9,296 nt of DNA from positions 1 to 9,296 of the forward strand of contig JAJRZO010000474.1 of assembly GCA_024275215.1 (NCBI GenBank). The letters are read 5' to 3'. This stretch comes from Candidatus Zixiibacteriota bacterium (GTDB lineage Bacteria; Zixibacteria; MSB-5A5; JAABVY01; JAHJOQ01). The notes under the pieces are model-generated. The model ran no database searches. It worked only from the letters and a program-made list of their open reading frames with translations, and had not been told where the DNA came from. Shown here one piece after another: positions 1-7,277 of this stretch. The number at the start of each line of letters is the position of its first letter. Positions within the stretch are counted from its first letter, which is position 1. A program made the position numbers and the translations under genes.

Positions 1-3000
1 AAATATTCACCTTCACCGCCCGACTCGATTGTGAACGGACCAGGAGTGCTGTCCGTGAGATTTACCAGATCAGGATTGTCCACGCTGACAACCCTGCAAT
101 AGACACTGTCGACATCTGCTGCAAATCTGTTGGTAACTGCGATATTGATTCCTATTTGCTGACCGATTGAGTATGTCGAATTGAGTTGATCGTAGGTAAG
201 GCTGAGTCCCGCATCTGATATCGTAGTAATGCGCGATGTCTCGAGAGCAACATCAATCGGCCCGTCATTACCGGAGGAATACTGACATCCCTCGACCGGA
301 ACAGCGAATCTCAGAGTCGTTCCGACTTCGGCATTTTGTGAAATATCCCCGACTGCGAACAATACCGGCGCTGGATTCCGTATTTCGATATCAAGCCCAT
401 CAACAGTCCATGAGTTATCCGAGTTGATGAAATACCCGACGAGCGAGTCAGTGATTTGCCATGTGCTGTCGCCGTTGCTGTCAATCCATAGTGCAAGAGC
501 TGACACGCTTTCATCCGGCGCAGAGCCGGGATTTTGCAAAGTGATTGTAGACAGATTATCGACCTGATCGCCATTGACAGCAGGAATGAATGAGAGAAGA
601 ACAACCGACTGCTGACCGGGAGACACACTCTGTTCGGATGTCTGAAGGAGCTTATACTGGGCAGCAACCGAACCGTCAATCACCGTAGCGCCGCCCGGCA
701 TCAGCGGAAGATCACCGTTGATATTAACAGTTTCATCGAACACAAAATCAGCGCTGCTTTCAACTCCGACAATAAGAGTGTCCGAGTCAATTGTCAGGAG
801 TGGTATATCTGCGACTACAAAGAAATGCGAAATGGATTGCGGCTTCAGGTCTACACCTAATCCTGAGAGTTTTATCTGACCATCGGAAAAATACCCGGAG
901 GCGATAACAGGATCACCATCAAGAACCCTGTTGCTGTCAGCATCGTAGTAAAGAGACAACTGCCCGATTTCAGAATCAGCGAAGGACATTGTTGAAACCG
1001 TACTGGAATAGTCGCTCAATCTCAATGCCTCAAATGAATGGACTCTGTCAGGATAACCGTTGTACAAAGCAAACATCAATAGTGTGTTCTCTCTTGTTCC
1101 GGGGTACAGATACGCTGAATTGATCGGCACTGATACTACAGTCACCTGATCGGACGGCAGTATCATAAAGGACTCAGGGTTCTCCACCGCTCGATCATCC
1201 GGTCCTGTAGTTCCCGACCCGAATTCAATGCCACCTTCAGGAATCTGCGGAAGCAGAGTACCGCCCTGCACTGTGCTCGTACCGACACTGACGGTAACAA
1301 CAATCCTCGCGCCTGTGCCGGGTATTGCCCTGGATATATCCTCATTTTGCCAATATGCGCCGCTGACTTCGAGTTGAGCAATGAAATCATCGCCATCATC
1401 ATAGCCGTTGCCGTCATTGTCCATCCACAGTTTCACATTCGTAATAGTGTGTGTCACATCACTTGAACTTGCATTGCCCATTCTGAATAATCTGAGGACA
1501 GCATCATCATAACCATCACCCGGAATTTCAACATCGAGAACAGGCTGATCCGTCTGGCCTCCGTACAGCGTAGCACCATCAATTACATGAACCGTTATAC
1601 TCGAAGACGGAAACGCATTGACAGTGAACACCTGAGAATTCATGAGAGGAAAACTGCCGGAGACACTATATCCCTCCGGAATCACGATGTCACTTGCCTC
1701 TGCGATAGCAAATCCGATACTGTTTCCATTCTTCGTATTGTCGTTATCCAGATCCGCCCGAATGAACAGACCGACAGAACCACCGCCAGCATCAATACTG
1801 ATCCCACCGAGATCAAACACCGCATAGCCATCAGAGACATTAGTGGAAGCAAGCTCAACATCTGTCGCACCGATCTCAGAGTAATCCTCGTCATTGTTGA
1901 GCCACAATGACACCGATTTAATCTGACTATCAAGTTCATCCTGAGTGGCGCCATCGGGGTCGTTTGCGACAAGTTGTAGTTTCAGGCTGCTTATATTAAC
2001 AGCTTCCGAGAGAGTATTCGTGATTTCCACAGCCAGCATCGGGCCAGATTCCATGCCGGGTACAAGTTCATGCGCTTGCAGTTCGACTACTTTCGCACTA
2101 AGAATTTCCGATGACAGGATCACAATAGTATCTAAAGGATCGATTTGCGAATCAATGGGACCGTCGTTATCAGATACCACTTCAATCGCCTTGACGGGCA
2201 CACCAAATGCCATCGATGCGCCATTTGCCGGAAGGCTGGTCAGTCGGGCGGCAATGTGGAATTGTTCAAACTGATTCTGAAGCGGCGCAGTAATTCCACT
2301 GATCGTCCAGAGGCCGCCCGTAAATTTCATTCCGCCTATCGCAATCTCAGACTGCGCACCACTCCAGACATTGTCTCCGTTATCGCGGAACAGCACGAGA
2401 GAATCGATGTCAGCCACGCCTGCATTACCGTGGTTCTCAAGCGACAATATCTGCAATATATCCTGCGCATAGCCGTTTCGCGGAATGTCGATCGTCATGA
2501 CATGGACAAGATTCTCAGCCGGTGTTGTTGTCTGGCTGCCAATTGATGTCAGGACCAACTGATCTGCAATGAGTCCATCTATAATGCAGTATCCGAGAGA
2601 ATTCAAAGTGTCAGGACCGGCCACATCAATCCCATTCGCGAGAAATATATCTGTCGATGGATTAAGAAACGCATCCACTGAATCAGAGTCGTGCGGGTAC
2701 ACAGATGTTCTCATGGACACGAAGAATGTACTTTCCGAACCGGGTCCAAGAGTAAGTGGCTGGATGGGAAATGTTATGACATTAGAGCGCACTTCCTGTC
2801 CGGCCAGTTCCGTATCTGATCGTTCGAGTATTCCGTCCCCGTTGGCATCCAGGTACAGATGCACTGAATCTACATTGGAGAGAAGTTGGGAATTAGTGCC
2901 TTCACCATGAAACGCAAGTCTCGCGGTTATGCTCTCGAGTTGGTTAGGGCTGTCGAAAGCGTTAGAGATGCTGAATGCGAGCAGAGGCGACAAATCTTTA

Positions 3001-6000
3001 CCCGGCCGTGAATATATATTACCAATCGGAACTTCACTCACCGAGGGAACTTCGACAAGAATAAGTTGTGTCGTGTCACTAATGCTGTCAATGCTGCTCG
3101 TAGCCACAATCTGACCGACCCCTCTTGCACTCGCCGTAAAATTCCCCAGGGAGTCGATGGTTCCGATTCCTCCGAGAACTTCCCAAGTCAGATTGCCTGT
3201 GTATGCGGGTTGATAAAGCTCATCGAACCCGTTTGCGGTAAATGATTTTGTGTCGCTCACCATCAGAGATGCCGTGTCAGGTGAAACGACCAGCAGACTC
3301 AGACTGGCAGGCTGCACAACAACTGCGGTGTTGGTGTCAGCAATACCATCGACATTATTCACAACAGCGATCCTTCCGACTCCGGCTGTTGTCGCGGTGA
3401 ATTCCCCTGAGTTGTCAATATCACCTATATCACCGATCACCGACCAGTTGAGCACTCCAATATCGGCAGGATTCATGTTCTCGTCATATCCCGTAACGGT
3501 GAAAGTTACATTGCCTCCTACAGCGACCTGGACTGAATCAGGCGAAATCTCGATTGAGTTCAGATTGCCGGCCGTCACGGTGATTGCATTCGTAGTATCA
3601 GTTATTCCCGATCCGGTGCAAACGACATATCCAACACCGGTTTGCGCTGGTGTTAGCAGACCTGAACTCGAAATCGTACCAATATTCCCGAGAACACTCC
3701 ATTGCAGTACAGCCGCCTGACCTGTCTGGTTGCCATCGGCATCGTAGGACAAGCACGAAAATTGGAGACTGCTGTCGGATGTAATGGTTGCCGTATCCGG
3801 CGAAATGACACAATAAGCAGGCGCTCCCGATATGCAGGTGATAACTCCGGTAGTATCAGTGAGTTCATTGGTAAGCGCCGCCAACACCCTGCTATTACCG
3901 GGCGCTGTCAAAGTCAGCTCTGCGCTTGTGCTCGGTCCGGGGGAGATATAGCCTATAGAATCCGGACCAATCAATAACCATTCAACTGAGATGTCGCCGA
4001 TCAGGTTGTCGCCTGAATCATACGCCCTGCAATAGAATAATATGCCATCGTCATCCGTAGTAAATGTCGTATCAGGATAAGATTCGTTAACCTGTTGAGC
4101 CTTACTGTCAATGCTCTCGATACGGATATAGCTGATTGAGCCGCTGGTAATAACCGTTATCTCGCTCGAATCTCTGAGCGATCCCACCTCAGCTTTGACA
4201 TAGTATGTCGGCGGCGACGGATTATTCCCCGCAGTATACAGCCCGCCGCTTGCAATCGAACCCGATGGATCGGTTGTGCTCCATGTCGCACTCGAAGTTT
4301 CTTCGGTTACGAGATTTGAGTCGGAGTCGTATGAGAAAACACTGAACTGGAATGATGAATCTTCAATCACAACATTCGAGGATGGCTGGACATCAACATA
4401 TACTTTCGAGCCGGGAATAACTGTTATCGTGTCGGTAACATCAGAAAAACCGTAATCACTCGTCGCCTTAATAAAACCGTTTCCCGCCCTGATAGCGGTG
4501 AAAAGCCCCGTAGCATTGATGCTGCCGATCCCATCACCCAGAACATTCCAGTTAAGAGTCCCGACATCTGAGACAGTATTCCCATCTGAGTCAAAACCGG
4601 TCACAAAGAAGTGCTTTGTAGAATCAGCCGAAATCGTATCCCTGTCAGGTGTGACTTCCAGAGACGCCAAAGCTCCCGCCACAACTTCCAGATACGCTGA
4701 AGAATCGATCACTCCAAGGTCAGAAGTCGCAACAACCTGTCCGGTGCCTGTAGTGACGGCATCGAAAATTCCACTTGCGTCGACAGTACCGATCGCACTG
4801 GTCAGGCTCCAACTGATATTTCCCGGGTCAATTTCGTTGTCACCGCTGTCATAGCCCGTCACGGTAAATGTCACTGTCGAATCTGCAGAAACAACAACTG
4901 AGTCAGGTGAAACAACAATATAACTCAATGGATCAGGTGTGACAGTTATTTCGACCAACTCAGAATCCGCGAGCAGACCATCACCTGCGATAAAACGAAC
5001 AGTATATGAACCCGCCTGAGTATAACCGGGATTGAAATCAAATATACCGGTACCATCACCATTGTCCACAAATGTAGCATTGACCGGAATATCTTCCGCT
5101 GTCAGACTCGGTATAGTGCTGTCCGGATCAAGGGCAGTGACGAGGAATGTCAAATTCTGTCCTTCTTCAACTGATTGAGGTCCTATAGGAGTAATGATCG
5201 GTGGCAGATTGATACCGCCAATAGATTCCAGCGCACCCATGTCAGGGGCAGAACCATTGTATGAATAGCCAAGATCGAGACCGACATCGATACAGGGAGA
5301 GTTGCCCTGAAGATTGAAGTTTCCCACTGTTGCATTCACGAAGAGCGGGTCTTCGGAGATGCCCCCTGCGGAGTCGCTTACCCCCCCGGTATAATTGCCA
5401 CTGGCATTGTCCCAGACATCGTTGTATCCACAGACATTACTTGGAAGACCACTTATACCAACATCACATGATATAATGATATTGTTAAAGATTCGTGAAC
5501 TGCTTGCAGGAAATGCGATGTAGATTCCGTTTGTGGCGCAGTCCACAACGGTATTGCCATAATAACGGTTATCACTGGAACTCCAGGAGTTCTCAAAACC
5601 AGACTCACCACAAAGAATAACTATATTTCTCAGCAGTAGATTGTTATCGCCCCTGACATCGATACCATCCGCACTGACATCTCGTACTAAGCAATTGGTG
5701 ACAGTGTTTCCGTCGCCTGCAATTTGAATCCCATCACCTGTGAAATTGATCACTCTCAAACCATCAATAATGATATTATCACAATTGACGAGGAACAGAT
5801 CATCGCCACTTGTCGCACTTCCATCAATTATGGCATCACGAGATACAACAGCCTGGTAGATGATCGGCAACACATCAGTTCCTGAGATCGAGAGGCTGAC
5901 CGGATCAGTAACGACATAAGTTCCTGACAGGATGTTCACCGTATCACCCGGAATCAGTTCGCCGATTTTATCACCATTGTCGATGGTTGCCCATGCCGAG

Positions 6001-6968
6001 TCCGGACTTGTTCCGCTATAGCTGTCATTTCCCGAAGTGCTTACATAAAATGATTGTGGACCTCTGGGAGTTGATTCTTCAGCTCCCATGTCTGGAGCGA
6101 TGCCGTTGTATGGGTAACCAAGATCGAGACCGGCATCGATACAGGGCGAACCTGTGTCGAGTTGGAAGTTTCCACCTGCCGGGTCGATAAACAACGGATC
6201 TTCGGAAATTCCACCCGCAGAATCAGAAGCTCCTCCATTGTAGTCGTTCTTCGTGTTGAACCAAACATCGTTGTAGGCGCACAAGTTGTCGCTCTGTCCA
6301 ACGATACCCTTGTCGTTTTGAACAACGATATTGTTGAAAACACGAGAATCTATATCATCGAGCTTAAATCCATTCTTGCCGGACCAGTAGATCGTATTGC
6401 CATAATACAAGTTTCTTTGATTGCCTGCGAGATTATGGATTCCGTCATCGTTGGCATACGCAATAATGTTCCTGAGCAGAATGTTATCGCTGCTGCCGAC
6501 GCTGACACCATCCCTACCGACATTATGGATATAGCAATAGGTTATTCTACAGAAATCACTCGTTATTTCGACTGCTCTGTCTGTAGTATTAGTCAATTCG
6601 AGTCCTTCAATCCAGATGTAAGAGGCTTTGAGAATCAGAAGTTTTGGATCATCGCCCCCGCCATCAAGGATCGGGCGAGTCTCGCCATAACCACGATACA
6701 CAATCGGCTGCCCGTCAATTCCACCTATGTCGAGATTGACATCGTTAATAATAGCATACACCCCGGACATGACATTCACAGTATCTCCGGGAACAAGCAC
6801 ACCGGTCACACAACCATTGTCTATCGATTCCCATGCGGAAAGAGGAGTAAAACCATCGTCGGCATCATTGCCTGTCGGGGAGACATAGTAGGTGACACAG
6901 AAACCCTGTGGCACAGCCCAAACCATGATAGCTATGAATAGTAGAATAATGACCGATGTATGTCGCAA
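1..6968 (-). CDS. Giant secreted multidomain protein: beta-helix modules, Ig-like repeats and a novel repeat (3' end beyond window)
   Basis: One frame stays open from the TTG at 6968-6966 to the left edge, giving at least 2322 residues; I checked the frame at about ten points and read through the rest. The next in-frame codon set upstream ends in TGA, so the start must lie near 6968. TTG is preceded by AGGTGA with a 7-nt spacer and opens a signal peptide (MRHTSVIILLFIAIMVWA, cleavage probably after residue 18); the first ATG (residue 15) would destroy it. Domains by residue: parallel beta-helix modules 27-306 and 307-583 (each begins YVS.(T/S)GND, has repeated N-N-I/Y-Y-G-N-T strands and ends D-P-L-F.....G-N-F.L....PCID.GLD-L-G); Ig/cadherin-like domain 584-680 (P-I-G-P-Q-S-V-E-E-G-Q); about seven Big-type Ig-like repeats 681-1306; six ~155-residue modules 1307-2245; then a further Ig-like stretch. 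Such proteins are exported and act outside the cell in adhesion, matrix or glycan binding; no catalytic residues could be assigned. The C-terminus, where a sorting or dockerin signal would be expected, is missing. Confidence 0.9.
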   Translation of the reverse strand, partial: MRHTSVIILLFIAIMVWAVPQGFCVTYYVSPTGNDADDGFTPLSAWESIDNGCVTGVLVPGDTVNVMSGVYAIINDVNLDIGGIDGQPIVYRGYGETRPILDGGGDDPKLLILKASYIWIEGLELTNTTDRAVEITSDFCRITYCYIHNVGRDGVSVGSSDNILLRNIIAYANDDGIHNLAGNQRNLYYGNTIYWSGKNGFKLDDIDSRVFNNIVVQNDKGIVGQSDNLCAYNDVWFNTKNDYNGGASDSAGGISEDPLFIDPAGGNFQLDTGSPCIDAGLDLGYPYNGIAPDMGAEESTPRGPQSFYVSTSGNDSYSGTSPDSAWATIDNGDKIGELIPGDTVNILSGTYVVTDPVSLSISGTDVLPIIYQAVVSRDAIIDGSATSGDDLFLVNCDNIIIDGLRVINFTGDGIQIAGDGNTVTNCLVRDVSADGIDVRGDNNLLLRNIVILCGESGFENSWSSSDNRYYGNTVVDCATNGIYIAFPASSSRIFNNIIISCDVGISGLPSNVCGYNDVWDNASGNYTGGVSDSAGGISEDPLFVNATVGNFNLQGNSPCIDVGLDLGYSYNGSAPDMGALESIGGINLPPIITPIGPQSVEEGQNLTFLVTALDPDSTIPSLTAEDIPVNATFVDNGDGTGIFDFNPGYTQAGSYTVRFIAGDGLLADSELVEITVTPDPLSYIVVSPDSVVVSADSTVTFTVTGYDSGDNEIDPGNISWSLTSAIGTVDASGIFDAVTTGTGQVVATSDLGVIDSSAYLEVVAGALASLEVTPDRDTISADSTKHFFVTGFDSDGNTVSDVGTLNWNVLGDGIGSINATGLFTAIRAGNGFIKATSDYGFSDVTDTITVIPGSKVYVDVQPSSNVVIEDSSFQFSVFSYDSDSNLVTEETSSATWSTTDPSGSIASGGLYTAGNNPSPPTYYVKAEVGSLRDSSEITVITSGSISYIRIESIDSKAQQVNESYPDTTFTTDDDGILFYCRAYDSGDNLIGDISVEWLLIGPDSIGYISPGPSTSAELTLTAPGNSRVLAALTNELTDTTGVITCISGAPAYCVISPDTATITSDSSLQFSCLSYDADGNQTGQAAVLQWSVLGNIGTISSSGLLTPAQTGVGYVVCTGSGITDTTNAITVTAGNLNSIEISPDSVQVAVGGNVTFTVTGYDENMNPADIGVLNWSVIGDIGDIDNSGEFTATTAGVGRIAVVNNVDGIADTNTAVVVQPASLSLLVVSPDTASLMVSDTKSFTANGFDELYQPAYTGNLTWEVLGGIGTIDSLGNFTASARGVGQIVATSSIDSISDTTQLILVEVPSVSEVPIGNIYSRPGKDLSPLLAFSISNAFDSPNQLESITARLAFHGEGTNSQLLSNVDSVHLYLDANGDGILERSDTELAGQEVRSNVITFPIQPLTLGPGSESTFFVSMRTSVYPHDSDSVDAFLNPSTDIFLANGIDVAGPDTLNSLGYCIIDGLIADQLVLTSIGSQTTTPAENLVHVMTIDIPRNGYAQDILQILSLENHGNAGVADIDSLVLFRDNGDNVWSGAQSEIAIGGMKFTGGLWTISGITAPLQNQFEQFHIAARLTSLPANGASMAFGVPVKAIEVVSDNDGPIDSQIDPLDTIVILSSEILSAKVVELQAHELVPGMESGPMLAVEITNTLSEAVNISSLKLQLVANDPDGATQDELDSQIKSVSLWLNNDEDYSEIGATDVELASTNVSDGYAVFDLGGISIDAGGGSVGLFIRADLDNDNTKNGNSIGFAIAEASDIVIPEGYSVSGSFPLMNSQVFTVNAFPSSSITVHVIDGATLYGGQTDQPVLDVEIPGDGYDDAVLRLFRMGNASSSDVTHTITNVKLWMDNDGNGYDDGDDFIAQLEVSGAYWQNEDISRAIPGTGARIVVTVSVGTSTVQGGTLLPQIPEGGIEFGSGTTGPDDRAVENPESFMILPSDQVTVVSVPINSAYLYPGTRENTLLMFALYNGYPDRVHSFEALRLSDYSSTVSTMSFADSEIGQLSLYYDADSNRVLDGDPVIASGYFSDGQIKLSGLGVDLKPQSISHFFVVADIPLLTIDSDTLIVGVESSADFVFDETVNINGDLPLMPGGATVIDGSVAAQYKLLQTSEQSVSPGQQSVVLLSFIPAVNGDQVDNLSTITLQNPGSAPDESVSALALWIDSNGDSTWQITDSLVGYFINSDNSWTVDGLDIEIRNPAPVLFAVGDISQNAEVGTTLRFAVPVEGCQYSSGNDGPIDVALETSRITTISDAGLSLTYDQLNSTYSIGQQIGINIAVTNRFAADVDSVYCRVVSVDNPDLVNLTDSTPGPFTIESGGEGEY
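236..3049 (-). repeat. Six ~155-residue modules with acidic D-x-N-G-D turns (family not recognised)
   Basis: Residues about 1307-2245 hold six similar units. Each has an opening Y/L-x-P-G-x-x-x-x-x-L-L-x-F/V stretch, a central S-x-x-L-x-L/Y-W/Y-x-D acidic turn, and a G-x-x-x-F-x-V-x-x-D-strand near the end. The central motifs are LYLDANGDG, LFRDNGDN, LWLNNDED, LWMDNDGNG, LYYDADSN and LWIDSNGDS, near residues 1371, 1525, 1689, 1847, 2004 and 2159, spaced 154-164 residues apart. The acidic turns look like calcium-binding loops, but binding is inferred. I do not recognise the module as a named family. Confidence 0.65.
3050..4930 (-). repeat. About seven tandem Big-type Ig-like repeats within the giant gene
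   Basis: Residues about 681-1306 hold seven units of roughly 85-105 residues, starting near residues 681, 765, 853, 945, 1049, 1135 and 1222. Typical units begin with L.x.L/I-x-V/I-S-P-D-S-x-x-V and continue with F-x-V-T-G-Y-D-x-x-x-N, a central W-x-V/L-x-G-x-I-G-x-I and G-x-F-T-A, then G-x-G-x-I/V-A/V-A-T. This is the pattern of bacterial Ig-like group 2 (Big_2) stalk domains found in surface proteins. The third and fourth units are the most divergent. They probably form an extended stalk that presents the beta-helix head. Confidence 0.75.
5236..5497 (-). repeat. Beta-helix module duplication, copy 2 (3' part of module 2)
   Basis: Partner of 6085-6346 at an exact 849-bp offset. It encodes the end of the second beta-helix module, closing at about residue 583, where the Ig/cadherin-like domain begins. 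Differences are mostly synonymous or conservative, as expected for a duplication kept under protein-level selection. Confidence 0.8.
6085..6346 (-). repeat. Beta-helix module duplication, copy 1 (3' part of module 1)
   Basis: This stretch aligns without indels to 5236-5497 at a constant offset of 849 bp (283 codons). Shared blocks include cccatgtc, aagatcgagaccg.catcga, cggatcttcgga-like segments and gatattgtt. It encodes the conserved end of the beta-helix module (S-G-G-I-S-E-D-P-L-F, P-C-I-D, G-L-D-L-G-Y, A-P-D-M-G-A). Nucleotide similarity is still evident, which indicates an internal tandem duplication of the module. Confidence 0.8.
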
Positions 6969-6975
6969 GTTGCCC

Positions 6976-6981
6976 TCACCT
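6976..6981 (-). promoter_or_regulatory. Shine-Dalgarno site deciding a TTG start
   Basis: On the minus strand AGGTGA, part of the extended anti-SD complement AGGAGGTGA, lies 7 nt before TTG at 6968. This spacing, together with the hydrophobic signal sequence that begins right after the TTG, fixes the start of the giant gene at a non-ATG codon. Confidence 0.75.
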
Positions 6982-7180
6982 TTGCAGTATCAATATGACT
7001 GACTCCAGTGTGAGAAAGGCGCTCCAATGCCTCTTGAAAGTATCGACTTTTTTGAATTTTTTCTTAACTGTCTGGAAACGATTCGCTAACGCTTAACCAA
7101 ATGTTATTGAATCAAATAGACTGATTAGAAAGTGTTATGGAAATGCCTGCTATGTTATGCCGAGTTCCTGCAAGTCGTTG

Positions 7181-7197
7181 TGTTCCACATCGGAACA
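7181..7197. repeat. Perfect inverted repeat TGTTCC-N5-GGAACA
   Basis: Two perfect 6-bp arms separated by ACATC lie just past the terminator and about 215 bp upstream of the giant gene's TTG. The dyad could be a regulator-binding operator or a small RNA hairpin. It lacks a T-run and so is not a second terminator. No function can be assigned from sequence alone. Confidence 0.4.
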
Positions 7198-7216
7198 TCG
7201 ATGATGATATCCGTGC

Positions 7217-7248
7217 AAAAAAACGGGAGCCGCTTTCACGACTCCCGT
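7217..7248 (-). terminator. Rho-independent terminator of the selenoprotein gene
   Basis: Read on the minus strand, a perfect 7-bp stem ACGGGAG/CTCCCGT encloses a 12-nt loop (with two further possible inner pairs) and is followed by seven T residues. It begins about 30 nt after the TAG stop at 7280-7278. It separates this gene from the giant gene and argues against simple co-transcription. Confidence 0.85.
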
Positions 7249-7277
7249 ATTCTTATCCCGCAATCAAGTGCATCCAA

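Larger units (their letters stand above)
6969..7277. other. Intergenic region between the two minus-strand genes
   Basis: No convincing gene is present in these 309 bp. The right part holds the terminator of the upstream selenoprotein gene and an inverted repeat. The left part contains an A-rich tract on the minus strand (around 7040-7062) and the giant gene's ribosome-binding site. A weak minus-strand promoter-like pair, TTAAGA and GATACT with a 17-nt spacer, lies in this tract, but its match to consensus is too poor to annotate firmly. Confidence 0.5.

Noticed and set aside
6162..6941. 259-codon open frame on the plus strand
   Set aside because: It lies wholly opposite the beta-helix region of the giant gene, has no domain-like pattern and is explained as an antisense shadow of a continuous minus-strand protein.
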